From contig JBAQTC010000037.1 in assembly GCA_049296795.1 (NCBI GenBank), forward strand, positions 65,168 through 129,167: a DNA stretch of 64,000 nucleotides, in the 5' to 3' direction. Both the position numbers and the translations under genes were made by a program. This DNA comes from CAXNKH01 sp049296795. GTDB taxonomy: Bacteria > Pseudomonadota > Gammaproteobacteria > Burkholderiales > Burkholderiaceae_C. The notes under the pieces were generated by a model. The model worked only from the letters and a program-made list of their open reading frames with translations. It was not told the origin of the DNA and ran no database searches. Shown here piece after piece: positions 41,366 through 50,922 of this stretch; within the stretch, counting starts at the first letter, position 1, and each line of letters opens with the position of its first letter.

Positions 41366-42040
41366 TCAATTCGGCGCCAGCACCTTTTGCAGAAAACTGC
41401 TGATGTCCGAAATTTCTTGTGGATGCACGCTGTGTGGCATCGGGTAGGTTTGCCACTGCACTGGATAACCCAAACCCTCCAGCGCAGCGCGTGATTCTTC
41501 TGCTCGTGCCAGCAGCACCACCGGATCAGCCAAGCCGTGCGCCATGAAAATAGGCGTTGGTTGGTTGGCGGGTGTGCGTTCAGATGCCAGGCTGTTGGCC
41601 AGCGGCAGATAGCCCGACAATGCCATGATGCCTGCGAGTTTTCTGGCGTGGCGCAAGCCCGTGTGCAGCACCATGGCACAGCCTTGTGAAAAACCAGCCA
41701 GCACGATGCGATCAGTGGGGATGCCGCGTTCGACTTCATGTGCAATCAAAGCTTCGATGGCTTGGGCGGAATGACGAATTCCGTCACCGTCTTCACCCTG
41801 AATCAAGTTGGCACCCCGAATGTCGTACCAGGCCGGCATGACGTAACCGCCGTTGACGGTCACTGGAATACTGGGTGCGTGGGGAAAAACAAAACGAATC
41901 GCCGGGCAACCCGACAAATCAAGCTGGGGAACGATGGCGGCGAAGTCGTTGCCGTCAGCGCCCAGGCCGTGAAGCCAGATCACGGTGGCTGTCGGTTGCG
42001 GCGCACTTTCAATTTCAATTCGCTCGAGTAAAGGTTTCAT
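41366..42040 (-). CDS. Carboxylesterase/phospholipase family alpha/beta hydrolase
   Basis: A 224-residue cytosolic serine hydrolase. The oxyanion-hole motif is WLHGLGADGNDF, the nucleophile elbow VLAGFSQGCAMVL (Ser about 118), and the acid and His of the triad are in MAHGLADPVV and PMPHSVHPQE. It is the EstB/carboxylesterase 2 type, 23-24 kDa, acting on short-chain acyl esters. It lies 28 bases downstream of ftsY on the same strand and may be cotranscribed. The 219 bases between this gene and the sensor kinase gene show no ORF or RNA that I can support. Confidence 0.9.
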   Translation of the reverse strand: MKPLLERIEIESAPQPTATVIWLHGLGADGNDFAAIVPQLDLSGCPAIRFVFPHAPSIPVTVNGGYVMPAWYDIRGANLIQGEDGDGIRHSAQAIEALIAHEVERGIPTDRIVLAGFSQGCAMVLHTGLRHARKLAGIMALSGYLPLANSLASERTPANQPTPIFMAHGLADPVVLLARAEESRAALEGLGYPVQWQTYPMPHSVHPQEISDISSFLQKVLAPN

Positions 42041-42068
42041 TCGGAGTAGGCTTGGGTCGGGTCAGAAT

Positions 42069-43049
42069 TTAAGACAACAGGGCTTGGGCAAATTCGTCAG
42101 CGTGGAAGGTCTGGAGATCTTCGAGCTGTTCTCCAACACCGATGTAATACACGGGGATAGGCCGTTCGCGGGCAATGGCGGCCAGCACGCCACCCTTGGC
42201 CGTGCCATCAAGCTTGGTGACGATCAGGCCGGTCAGTTGCAATGCGTCGTCAAATGCTTTGACTTGGGCCAAGGCATTCTGGCCGGTATTGCCGTCGATC
42301 ACCAACAGCACTTCATGTGGCGCGGCGCTTGATCCTGAGCCTGCGTCAGCCTTGGCGATGATCCGTTTGATTTTTTTGAGCTCTTCCATTAAATGGATTT
42401 GGGTTGGCAGGCGTCCGGCGGTGTCGACCAGCACCACGTCCTTGCCCCTGGCCTTGCCGGCGCAGACGGCATCAAAACTCACGGCTGCCGGGTCAGCGCC
42501 CTCTTGGCTGATGATCTCTACCGTGTTGCGGTCAGCCCAAACGCCCAGTTGCTCGCGCGCTGCGGCACGAAAGGTGTCTGCCGCTGCCAGCAGCACCGAA
42601 GCCCCTTGTCCCGATAGTTGGCATGTGAGTTTTCCGATGGACGTGGTTTTACCAGCGCCATTGACGCCGGTCACCATGATCACGGTGGTTGGATGTTGAC
42701 CAATCACCAGCGGCTTTTCCAAAGGCAACAACAATTCGGTCAAGGCTTGTCGAAGCAGTTCTTTCACGGCAGCGGGCTCGGTGAGCTTGCTGTCTTTGAC
42801 GCGGCGCTTGAGGTCGCCCAGCAAATGTTCGGTGGCCTTTACCCCGGTATCAGCCATTAACAGGGCGGATTCGAGATCTTCATACAAGACGTCGTCGATT
42901 CGGGTGCCGGTGAAAACGGTCGCAATGCTGGATCCGGTCTTGAGCAGACCCGACTTCAGCTTGCTCAGCCAATGGCTTCGTGTTGCGGGCTGTTCAGGCA
43001 CGCTGCTTGGGACGGTAGGGGTGGATTTTTTCTTGAAAAAACTGAACAT
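42069..43049 (-). CDS. ftsY: Signal recognition particle receptor FtsY
   Basis: A 326-residue SRP GTPase. Helical N domain (~residues 35-115) then G domain with G1 GVNGAGKTTSIGKL, DTFRAAAREQL, DTAGRLPT (G3) and TKLDGTAKGG (G4). The variable acidic A domain is very short, as in many betaproteobacteria. It docks ribosome-nascent chain complexes carrying SRP to the inner membrane. It is divergent from the M16 peptidase pair with a 29-base spacer, an arrangement common in Burkholderiales. Confidence 0.95.
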   Translation of the reverse strand: MFSFFKKKSTPTVPSSVPEQPATRSHWLSKLKSGLLKTGSSIATVFTGTRIDDVLYEDLESALLMADTGVKATEHLLGDLKRRVKDSKLTEPAAVKELLRQALTELLLPLEKPLVIGQHPTTVIMVTGVNGAGKTTSIGKLTCQLSGQGASVLLAAADTFRAAAREQLGVWADRNTVEIISQEGADPAAVSFDAVCAGKARGKDVVLVDTAGRLPTQIHLMEELKKIKRIIAKADAGSGSSAAPHEVLLVIDGNTGQNALAQVKAFDDALQLTGLIVTKLDGTAKGGVLAAIARERPIPVYYIGVGEQLEDLQTFHADEFAQALLS

Positions 43050-43078
43050 GGAAAGGGTATTTAGAATGACAGCATTCT

Positions 43079-44461
43079 ATGAAAACTTACTTCCTTCTTG
43101 GATTGGCACTGCTGAGTTTGACGGTTCAGTCCCAAACTCAGCCGCAAGTTGAGCAATTCACGCTCAGCAACGGAATGACTTTGATCGTGAAGCCCGATCG
43201 CCGAGCGCCTACTGCGGTTCACATGCTGTGGGTCCGTGTCGGATCGATGGATGAGGTCGATGGCAGTAGCGGTTTGGCCCATGTTCTGGAGCACATGATG
43301 TTCAAGGGAACAAAAAGCCTGAAACCGGGTGAATTTTCACGCAAAGTAGCGGCCCTGGGCGGGCGTGAAAACGCTTTCACCAGTCGCGATTACACCGGCT
43401 ATTACCAGCAAATTCCAGCGGCAAAGCTGGAAGATGTGATTCAGCTCGAAGCCGATCGCTTTGGCAACAACCAGTGGAGTGACGACGAATTTGTCAAAGA
43501 ACTCGAAGTGGTCAAGGAAGAGCGCCGTTCGCGCACCGAAGACAACCCTCGGGCCCTGTTGTATGAGTCACTCAACGCCACGGCTTTTTTGGCCGCGCCC
43601 TATCGTCGACCGATTGTGGGCTGGATGAGCGACCTCGATGCCATGACCGCCAATGACGCGCGGGTTTTCTACCGGACGTGGTACCACCCGGCCAATGCTG
43701 CTGTGGTGGTGGCGGGCGATGTCGATGTGCAGCAAGTCAAGCGACTCGCAGAAAAATATTACAGCGTGATTCCGGCATCCCAGCTGCCGCAGCGCAAGCC
43801 TCGCATCGAACCCGTCCAAGTGGGTTTGCGCAGCCTCGATTTCAAAGCGGCCGCCGAGCAGGCTTACGTCAGCCTGGCCTTTAAAGTGCCGGGCTTGCAA
43901 TCGCTGGAGACGCTGCAACCCAGTGACCATGACGCTTTGGCACTGACGGTGCTGTCAGCTGTGCTCGATGGCTACAGTGGCGCCCGCTTATTACGTGCCC
44001 TAACTCAGGGCAATGACCGGGTGGCCGACAGCGTTGATGCCTCCAACGGGTTGATGGGGCGTGGCCCGCAACTTTTCACGCTCGACGGTGTTCCCGCCCC
44101 AGGCAAGAGCTCGGAGCAGTTGGCACAGGCTTTGCGTCAACAGGTCAATCTGATTGCGAACGAAGGCGTGTCGGACGCCGAGCTGAATCGGGTCAAGATC
44201 CAATGGGTGGCCAGTGAAGTTTACAAACGGGATTCGGTTTTCAACCAAGCGCGTGAACTCGGTAGTTACTGGATCCAGGGCTGGCCCTTGGACGCGCCCG
44301 AGCGATTGATTGCTTTGCTGCGTGCGGTCACTGCGCAGCAGGTACAGGCAGTGGCGGCTAAATACTTTGGCGACGATCAATTAACCATGGCTTTTTTGCG
44401 GCCCCAGCCTGCAAACAAGAATCAGGAGAAACGCCCAGCACCCACTGCGCGGCGGCATTGA
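43079..44461 (+). CDS. M16 family zinc metallopeptidase (catalytic subunit)
   Basis: A 460-residue exported peptidase with a short signal peptide (FLLGLALLSLTVQSQTQ). The inverted zinc motif HVLEHMMFKG (His-x2-Glu-His) is about residues 67-71 and the downstream third ligand Glu is in LEVVKEERRSRTEDNP. It belongs to the mitochondrial processing peptidase/PqqL-like group. It is translationally coupled to the next gene, whose product lacks the zinc site. The pair should form a clam-shaped heterodimer. Location is periplasmic; substrate unknown. Confidence 0.92.
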   Translation: MKTYFLLGLALLSLTVQSQTQPQVEQFTLSNGMTLIVKPDRRAPTAVHMLWVRVGSMDEVDGSSGLAHVLEHMMFKGTKSLKPGEFSRKVAALGGRENAFTSRDYTGYYQQIPAAKLEDVIQLEADRFGNNQWSDDEFVKELEVVKEERRSRTEDNPRALLYESLNATAFLAAPYRRPIVGWMSDLDAMTANDARVFYRTWYHPANAAVVVAGDVDVQQVKRLAEKYYSVIPASQLPQRKPRIEPVQVGLRSLDFKAAAEQAYVSLAFKVPGLQSLETLQPSDHDALALTVLSAVLDGYSGARLLRALTQGNDRVADSVDASNGLMGRGPQLFTLDGVPAPGKSSEQLAQALRQQVNLIANEGVSDAELNRVKIQWVASEVYKRDSVFNQARELGSYWIQGWPLDAPERLIALLRAVTAQQVQAVAAKYFGDDQLTMAFLRPQPANKNQEKRPAPTARRH

Positions 44462-44463
44462 AC

Positions 44464-45822
44464 ATGAACAGCATGAAACAATTTCAGGGCCTGGGCCAAC
44501 GTGTTCTTGCGCTCGGCCTGGTGCTGAGCTCTTTTATCAATGCGGCCTGGGGCGGCATTCCGATCGAACAGTGGACTCAAAGTTCAGGTGTTCAGGTTTA
44601 CCTGGCTCAAAGTCACACCATTTCCATGGTCGATTTGCAAGTTGATTTCGATGCCGGTAGTCGGCGCGATCCAGCTGCTCAGGCCGGGCTGGCCAGCGTA
44701 GTCGCGGGCATGATGTCCAAAGGATTGCGTGCCGACGCTGCCGAGCCTGCCTTGGATGAAAATCAGTTGGGCGAAGCTTGGGCTGATTTGGGGGCTCAAT
44801 TTGGGGCCTCTGCCGGTGGCGACCGAATGAGTTTTAACTTGCGCTCGCTGACCTATCCTGACCTACTCAAAAAAGCCGTTGAGCTCGCAGCGCGGCAAAT
44901 GAGCCAGCCGGCTTTTCTTTACGAAGTCTGGCAGCGCGAACGTTCTCGGCTCCAAGCTGCTATCCGGGAGGCTAATACCCGGCCTGCCACCTTGGCCGAC
45001 CGGGCTTTTTCACAAGCGGTTTATGGTTCTCATCCCTATGGCTACGAGATGACCGAAGCCTCGCTGCAGGCGATCGCGGTGGTCGACATGCAGTCGCTGT
45101 ATGCCAAGCTGATCCTGCCATGTCGGGCCAAAGTCAGCATCGTTGGCGCCGTGACCCGGGACCAGGCCGATGCGCTGGTGACACAGCTGTTTGCGCGTCT
45201 GTCCAAAACCCTGGGTTGCCCGGACTTGACGCCGGTGGCCGAAGTCCAGCCACTACGGCGAGCCGAAGTCAAGACCATTGCTTTTGATTCGGCACAAGCC
45301 CATGTGCTGTTGGGTCAGCCTGGTTACAAACGCAATGACCCCGATTTTTTTGCGTTGTTGGTGGGGAACTATATTCTGGGCGGTGGCGGTTTTGTTTCGC
45401 GTTTAACCGACGAAGTCAGGGAGAAGCGGGGCTTGAGCTACAGCGTTTACAGCTATTTCTCTCCCGGCCTGCACGCCGGTGCCTTCACCCTGGGTCTGCA
45501 AACTCGACCCGATCAAGCGCAGCAAGCGCTACAAGTCGCTCATCAAGTGCTGTCCCAGTTTGTGCGCGAAGGTCCTAGTCCAGCCGAACTGCAAGCTGCC
45601 AAATCCAACCTGATAGGCGGTTTTGCTTTGCGAATCGACAGTAACAAAAAATTGCTTGATAACGTGGCCAATATGGCCTGGAATCAATTGCGGCTGGACT
45701 ACCTTGACCGCTGGACCAGCGAAATTGACAAAATTACGGTTAACGACATCCGCTTGGCTTTTGCCCGCAAACTGCAACCCGAAAAAATGGTGACCGTGGT
45801 GCTCGGTGGCGTTAACCGATGA
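44464..45822 (+). CDS. M16 family peptidase-like protein (inactive partner)
   Basis: A 452-residue M16 homologue with a signal peptide (LALGLVLSSFINAAWG). The place of the zinc motif reads GLASVVAGMMSKGLRAD, so His-x2-Glu-His is absent. The R/Y substrate-binding motif is intact: GGGGFVSRLTDEVREKRGLSYSVYSYF. This is the expected division of labour with the active subunit just upstream. The start is the ATG at 44464 right after the upstream stop; a TTG at 44458 or ATG at 44473 are alternatives. It overlaps rsmD by 4 bases. Confidence 0.9.
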   Translation: MNSMKQFQGLGQRVLALGLVLSSFINAAWGGIPIEQWTQSSGVQVYLAQSHTISMVDLQVDFDAGSRRDPAAQAGLASVVAGMMSKGLRADAAEPALDENQLGEAWADLGAQFGASAGGDRMSFNLRSLTYPDLLKKAVELAARQMSQPAFLYEVWQRERSRLQAAIREANTRPATLADRAFSQAVYGSHPYGYEMTEASLQAIAVVDMQSLYAKLILPCRAKVSIVGAVTRDQADALVTQLFARLSKTLGCPDLTPVAEVQPLRRAEVKTIAFDSAQAHVLLGQPGYKRNDPDFFALLVGNYILGGGGFVSRLTDEVREKRGLSYSVYSYFSPGLHAGAFTLGLQTRPDQAQQALQVAHQVLSQFVREGPSPAELQAAKSNLIGGFALRIDSNKKLLDNVANMAWNQLRLDYLDRWTSEIDKITVNDIRLAFARKLQPEKMVTVVLGGVNR

Positions 45823-46391
45823 AAAAAATACACGCTGGGGCCGGAGAAATCCGGTTGATTGGCGGGCAGTGGAAGCGCAGCAAATTACCTGTGGTGGATA
45901 GGCCGGGTTTGCGCCCCACGCCGGACCGGGTGCGCGAGACTTTATTCAACTGGCTGGGGCAGGACTTGACGGGTTGGCGTTGTTTTGATGCATTCGCTGG
46001 AACGGGTGCCCTGGGCTTCGAAGCGGCCTCACGCGGTGCGGCCGCGGTGGTTCTGGTTGAGCAGGACGGTATGCTGCTGGAGCAACTTAAGCGGATTCAG
46101 ATTCAGTTGCAGGCCAGCAGCGTCCAGGTTCGACGCGGTGACGCTCTGGCCCTGCTGAAGCAGCAAGAGTTGCACAGCCTGGATCTGGTCTTTCTCGATC
46201 CCCCGTTTGCTTCTGACTTGTTCGAAGCGTCATTGCGCGCGGCTGCGCGAGCGCTGGCCCCAAGGGGCTTTATCTATCTGGAAGCGCCCGTGGCGTGGAA
46301 CGCGCTACAACTCGAACCTCTGGGGCTGGTGCTGTACCGGTACCTGAAAGCGGGTGCCGTGCATGCCCACTTGTTGCAACGCATTGCATAA
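45819..46391 (+). CDS. rsmD: 16S rRNA (guanine-966-N2)-methyltransferase RsmD
   Basis: A 190-residue Rossmann methyltransferase. Motifs are LRPTPDRVRETLFNWL, CFDAFAGTGALGFEAASRGA (SAM motif I) and the catalytic LVFLDPPFASDLFE (D-P-P-F). It methylates G966 of 16S rRNA in the small subunit. The ATG overlaps the stop of the M16 partner gene. The neighbour coaD follows after 52 bases, the usual rsmD-coaD pairing. Confidence 0.93.
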   Translation: MKKIHAGAGEIRLIGGQWKRSKLPVVDRPGLRPTPDRVRETLFNWLGQDLTGWRCFDAFAGTGALGFEAASRGAAAVVLVEQDGMLLEQLKRIQIQLQASSVQVRRGDALALLKQQELHSLDLVFLDPPFASDLFEASLRAAARALAPRGFIYLEAPVAWNALQLEPLGLVLYRYLKAGAVHAHLLQRIA

Positions 46392-46443
46392 TCCTTGGCT
46401 TGGACCGGCCAGCTAGTTTGTCCTCTACCGATTAGGAATTGTC

Positions 46444-46944
46444 ATGGCTCAACCAGTGATCGCTGTTTACCCCGGAACTTTTGATCCCATAACGCTAGGC
46501 CATGGCGACTTGATACGCCGCTCCACCCAGTTGTTTGGCCGGGTGATTGTGGCCGTGGCGGCCGGACACCACAAGAAAACCATGTTTTCACTGACCGAGC
46601 GAATCGAGATGGTGAAAAGCGTCGTTCAAGCTTATCCCCAGGTCAGTGTGGAGAGCTTTGACGGCTTGATGCGTGATTTCGTCGTGCAGCACGGTGCCAA
46701 AGTCATGATCCGGGGCGTGCGTGCAGTGACCGACTTTGATTACGAAGTTCAACTCGCGGGAATGAACCGCAGCTTGATGCCAGACGTTGAAACCGTGTTT
46801 CTGACCCCGAGCGAGCGCTATCAGTTCATCTCCAGCACCTATGTGCGTGAAATCTCCAGCTTGGGTGGCGCGGTGGATCAGTTTGTTGAGCCAATGGTGG
46901 GTCAACGCCTGTTCGATAAGCTTCGCAGCCTGCGCCCAGCCTAA
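46444..46944 (+). CDS. coaD: Phosphopantetheine adenylyltransferase
   Basis: A 166-residue cytidylyltransferase-like enzyme, the standard length. VYPGTFDPITLGHGDLIRR has the T/HxGH nucleotide motif and YQFISSTYVREISSLGG the C-terminal ISSTxxR motif. It converts 4'-phosphopantetheine and ATP to dephospho-CoA, the fourth step of CoA synthesis. AGGAA precedes the ATG. Confidence 0.95.
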   Translation: MAQPVIAVYPGTFDPITLGHGDLIRRSTQLFGRVIVAVAAGHHKKTMFSLTERIEMVKSVVQAYPQVSVESFDGLMRDFVVQHGAKVMIRGVRAVTDFDYEVQLAGMNRSLMPDVETVFLTPSERYQFISSTYVREISSLGGAVDQFVEPMVGQRLFDKLRSLRPA

Positions 46945-47039
46945 ACACTCTCCCAATCCAGACAGACTGGCGCATGCCAGGCATTCGCGCTATGCTTTAT
47001 TCAAGCGTTGCGCCTACGGATTTCATTAAGGAGATGCTC

Positions 47040-47474
47040 ATGAAGATTTTGCTGCCTTTAGATGGGATGGAGGGCTCGCTGGTTGCCGTCCGTTTTGCCA
47101 TCCGATTGATCCGCGAAGGCTTGCAGGCCAGCGTCGTCTTGGCCAATGTGCAGGAGCCCGCATCCTTGTATGAGATGTCAGTGGCACCCGACCCCCAGGT
47201 CTTGCAAAAAATCAGTTCAGCCGCGGGTGCTCATGCCTTGGAGGGAGGCGAGCAGCTGCTCAAGCTCGCCGGAATGGCCTTCGAATGCGAAGTTGGAAGC
47301 GGTGACCCTGCGCACACGATTGTCGATATGGTGGAGCGTTTGGGCTGCGATATGGTGATCATGGGCGCGCGTGGCAAAAGCAGTTTGCGCACGGCCTTGT
47401 TGGGTTCGGTTTCGCATGGCGTGGTGCATGGCGCTGCGGTTCCCGTGCTGCTGGTCAAGCCTGAAGAAGCCTAG
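47040..47474 (+). CDS. Universal stress protein (UspA family)
   Basis: A 144-residue single Usp domain. The N-terminal LLPLDGMEGSLVAVRFAIRL and the C-terminal ATP-binding motif IMGARGKSSLRTALLGSVSHGVVHGAAVPVLLV (G-2x-G-9x-G-S/T type) are standard. I start at ATG 47040 with AAGGAG 6 bases upstream. A Ca2+-type P-ATPase gene follows 47 bases later, so the two may be cotranscribed. Confidence 0.9.
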   Translation: MKILLPLDGMEGSLVAVRFAIRLIREGLQASVVLANVQEPASLYEMSVAPDPQVLQKISSAAGAHALEGGEQLLKLAGMAFECEVGSGDPAHTIVDMVERLGCDMVIMGARGKSSLRTALLGSVSHGVVHGAAVPVLLVKPEEA

Positions 47475-47521
47475 TTGGTTTTATAAATGAGGTGCCTGAC
47501 TCGGTTGAAAAGGACGTTCGC

Positions 47522-50170
47522 ATGGTGCAAGGCTCGACCCATGAGGTATCAGGCCAATGGCATTTGCACGATGCCCATGATTTGGCGCGACTGCACGGGG
47601 TCGATCCGGCCCACGGCCTGCACTTGGAGGAAGCCAAGCGGCGTGCGCTAAACCACGGCCCCAATGAGATTGCGGGTCAGGCCAGTCGCGGCCCCTTGAA
47701 TCTGCTGCTCGATCAGTTCAAGGATTTCATGATTGTCGTGCTGCTGCTCGCAGCCGTGGTGTCGGGGGTCATTGGAGACTTGGTCGACAGTTTGACCATT
47801 TTGGTGATTGTGATGCTCAACGCCATCATCGGTTTCGTTCAGGCTTGGCGGGCTGATCGGGTCATGGCGGTATTGAAGAAATTGGCGGCGGCCCAAGCCA
47901 GTGTGCTGCGGTCTGGCCAAGTGCAGGTGATTGCTGCCAGTGAGTTGGTGCCAGGCGATATTGTGTTGCTCGAGGCTGGCAACCATGTTCCAGCCGACCT
48001 GCGACTGATTCAGATTGCACAACTCAAGGTGGATGAATCCGCCCTGACCGGTGAATCGATCACAGTCGAAAAACACACGTTGAAACTGACCGGTGTTGCC
48101 CATGCACTGGGGGATCAATTGAACATGGCGTTCAAAGGCACGACGGCGACCCATGGACGTGGCGTGGGTTTGGTGGTGGCGACTGGCATGTCCACGGAAT
48201 TGGGCAAGGTGGCTCGCTTGCTTGATCGTGACAGTGAGCGAAGCACACCCTTGCAACGACGCTTGACCGCTTTTGGTAAGCGGCTGGCTTTGGTGGTTAT
48301 CGCCATTTGCGTTGTTATTTTCGTGGCCGGGGTGCTGCGTGGAGAATCTCCGGTGCTGATGGCTTTGACCTCCATCAGTTTGGCCGTGGCGGCGATTCCG
48401 GAAGCCTTGCCTGCCGTGGTGACCGTGTTGCTCGCACTCGGGGCCCATCGAATGGTCGGACTCAATGCCTTGATTCGACGCTTGCCATCGGTCGAAACTC
48501 TGGGTTCGGTCACTTTCATTTGCTCCGACAAGACGGGGACCTTGACACAAAACCGGATGCACGTTGAATGGCTGGTGGCGGATGGACAGTCCTGCTCGAT
48601 CGGCAACGCAGAACTACAACCGGTTCATTTGGAGTTGTTGCGTGCTGCAGCTTTGTGCAATGACGCCACGGAGCAAAAAAATGGCGGCTGGCGCGGTGAT
48701 CCGACTGAAACGGCCATGGCCCGACTGGCTGCGCAATTCGGCCTGAACAAGGCTGAGCTCGAACGGTGTTGCCCCCGGGTGCAGGAGCTGCCGTTTGATG
48801 CTGAACGTAAACGCATGACGACGCTGCACCGTGACGAAACTGGTTTTGTCTCCTACACCAAGGGCGCGCCCGAAGCCATTATTCGACTGTGTGATGCACA
48901 GTGGCAAATGGGGCAGACAGCGCCATTGCAGCACGAGGCTCTGTTGGCTGTCGCGCAGGACATGGCGATCCAAGGGCTGCGCGTGCTGGCATTGGCGCAG
49001 CGCAAATTCGAGCAGCTACCCACATCGGCTGAACTTGTCTGCCTCGAAACGGGTATGGATTTGATCGGCTTAATCGGCCTGATCGACCCACCGCGCCCGC
49101 AAGCCGCCGCCGCCGTGGCAGCTTGTCAGTCTGCGGGCATTACGCCCGTGATGATCACAGGGGACCATCCTGCAACGGCGCTGGCCATTGCCAAGCGCCT
49201 GGGCATTGTTCAGGATGACAGTTCTGGGGTGTTGACCGGGCCCGAGTTGAGCTTGATCGACGAGGCAGGCCTGCGCGAGAAAGTCACTCAGGTGCGGGTT
49301 TATGCCCGGGTTGATCCTTTGCAAAAAATCCGGATTGTTCAAGCCCTGCAAGATCGAGGCGAGTTCGTTGCCATGACGGGCGACGGCGTCAACGATGCAC
49401 CTGCGCTCAGGCAGGCCGATATCGGGGTGGCGATGGGACGTGGCGGCACTGATGTGGCGCGTGAGGCTGCCAGTTTGGTCCTGCTCGATGACAACTTTGC
49501 CACCATTGTGGTGGCCGTGCGTGAAGGTCGGCGCATCTATGACAACATCCGAAAATTTGTCCGTTATGCGATGACCGGAAATTCAGGCGAAATCTGGATC
49601 ATTTTGTTGGCCCCCTTGATGGGTCTTCCGATTCCATTGCTGCCAATTCAGATTTTATGGGTCAATTTGGTGACCGATGGTCTGCCCGGATTGGCGCTCG
49701 CTGCCGAACCCCATGAGCCAGGCGTGATGCTGCGCCCACCGCGGCCACCCCAAGAAAATCTGTTCGCCCATGGTTTGTGGCAGCATGTCCTGTGGGTCGG
49801 TTTGCTGATTGCGGGTTTGTGTCTTTGGGTTCAGGCGTGGGCGCTGTCGACTGGTCAGGCCCATTGGCAAACCATGGTGTTTACTGTGTTGACCTTGTCG
49901 CAACTGGCCCATGTGATGGCGATTCGTTCGGAGAGCGAGTCGCTGTTCAGGTTGGGTCTGGGTTCCAACCGTGCTTTGCTGGCCACGGTGGTGTTGACCT
50001 TTGGCCTGCAACTGGCCACGGTTTACGTTCCAGCCTTGAACCCGATTTTCAAGACCGAAGCCTTGAGTGGATCTGAGCTTTTGTTGTGTATAGCGATGTC
50101 GAGCGTGGTGTTCGTCGCGGTTGAATTGGAAAAGCTTTGGCTGCGCCGACAGTGCCCGACGAACGGATAA
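47522..50170 (+). CDS. Cation-transporting P-type ATPase (Ca2+/SERCA-PMR1-like)
   Basis: An 882-residue type II P-ATPase with ten hydrophobic helices. The phosphorylation motif DKTGTLTQN has Asp336. TGES is in SALTGESITVEK, the M4 motif is PEALPAVVT (PEGLP-like), the hinge is MTGDGVNDAPALRQADIGVAMG, and M6 has NLVTDGLPGLALA. The M4 and M6 motifs carry the Glu, Asn and Asp that form a Ca2+ site in SERCA, although Mn2+ or Na+ cannot be excluded. The ATG at 47522 has AAAAGGA 7 bases upstream; the in-frame GTG at 47492 has no clear site. It pumps cations out of the cytoplasm. Confidence 0.9.
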   Translation: MVQGSTHEVSGQWHLHDAHDLARLHGVDPAHGLHLEEAKRRALNHGPNEIAGQASRGPLNLLLDQFKDFMIVVLLLAAVVSGVIGDLVDSLTILVIVMLNAIIGFVQAWRADRVMAVLKKLAAAQASVLRSGQVQVIAASELVPGDIVLLEAGNHVPADLRLIQIAQLKVDESALTGESITVEKHTLKLTGVAHALGDQLNMAFKGTTATHGRGVGLVVATGMSTELGKVARLLDRDSERSTPLQRRLTAFGKRLALVVIAICVVIFVAGVLRGESPVLMALTSISLAVAAIPEALPAVVTVLLALGAHRMVGLNALIRRLPSVETLGSVTFICSDKTGTLTQNRMHVEWLVADGQSCSIGNAELQPVHLELLRAAALCNDATEQKNGGWRGDPTETAMARLAAQFGLNKAELERCCPRVQELPFDAERKRMTTLHRDETGFVSYTKGAPEAIIRLCDAQWQMGQTAPLQHEALLAVAQDMAIQGLRVLALAQRKFEQLPTSAELVCLETGMDLIGLIGLIDPPRPQAAAAVAACQSAGITPVMITGDHPATALAIAKRLGIVQDDSSGVLTGPELSLIDEAGLREKVTQVRVYARVDPLQKIRIVQALQDRGEFVAMTGDGVNDAPALRQADIGVAMGRGGTDVAREAASLVLLDDNFATIVVAVREGRRIYDNIRKFVRYAMTGNSGEIWIILLAPLMGLPIPLLPIQILWVNLVTDGLPGLALAAEPHEPGVMLRPPRPPQENLFAHGLWQHVLWVGLLIAGLCLWVQAWALSTGQAHWQTMVFTVLTLSQLAHVMAIRSESESLFRLGLGSNRALLATVVLTFGLQLATVYVPALNPIFKTEALSGSELLLCIAMSSVVFVAVELEKLWLRRQCPTNG

Positions 50171-50178
50171 TGAGGTGC

Positions 50179-50835
50179 ATGACAGAACTCATACTCATTC
50201 GCCATGGCGAAACTGAATGGAACCGTGAACGCAGGTTCCAAGGACAGGTGGATGTGCCCTTGAACCCGATGGGGCTAGAGCAAGCGCATCGCTTAGGGCA
50301 GCGGCTGGCGTTCGAGTCGATCGATCACCTGGTCTCGAGCGACCTGATCCGGGCCCAGCAAACGGCTGATCTGCTAGGCCAGAGTCGGCTGGCGGAGCAG
50401 CGTTTGCCAACGCGGCTAGACGCCAATTTGCGGGAGCAAAATTTTGGGGTAGTCGATGGCATGCGTTCAGACGACATCAAAACCCAGCACCCGCAAGCCT
50501 GGGAGAACTGGATCAAATTCGAGGCCGATTACGCGTTTGCCCAGGGTGAGAGTCTGCGTCAGCTTCATGCCCGAGTCATGCGAACGATTTACGCACTGGC
50601 CACTGCGCATGAGCAACAAACGCTGCTGGTGGTGACGCACGGCGGCGTGCTCGACATGATTTATCGAACCGCGCTAGGTCTGGATTTGTCGGGTCCGCGT
50701 CAAACGGATATTCCCAATGCGGGTTTAAATCGTATTCGAATTCAGGATCAGGCCATTGAAATCGTTTGCTGGGCCGACACCCATCATCTGGTGGATCTGC
50801 CAGAGCAACCCAGCTACCGGCAAAGTCGGCAGTAG
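50179..50835 (+). CDS. Histidine phosphatase family protein (phosphoglycerate mutase-like)
   Basis: A 218-residue protein. LILIRHGETEWNRERRFQG has the catalytic RHG motif (His about 9), the DLIRAQQTADLL segment the second Arg, and LLVVTHGGVLDMIYR the late His. The length and the RFQGQVDVPLN motif fit cofactor-dependent phosphoglycerate mutase-like or GpmB/CobC phosphatases. The exact substrate is not clear. It starts 8 bases after the P-ATPase stop, with GAGG upstream. Confidence 0.88.
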   Translation: MTELILIRHGETEWNRERRFQGQVDVPLNPMGLEQAHRLGQRLAFESIDHLVSSDLIRAQQTADLLGQSRLAEQRLPTRLDANLREQNFGVVDGMRSDDIKTQHPQAWENWIKFEADYAFAQGESLRQLHARVMRTIYALATAHEQQTLLVVTHGGVLDMIYRTALGLDLSGPRQTDIPNAGLNRIRIQDQAIEIVCWADTHHLVDLPEQPSYRQSRQ

Positions 50836-50922
50836 GGGAATTACCCCGAAGGCACTAAGCAAGGATAATTGGGCCATGTCAGACAGCGTGACCCTCAACT
50901 CCTATCACTTCATGAGCCAGCC

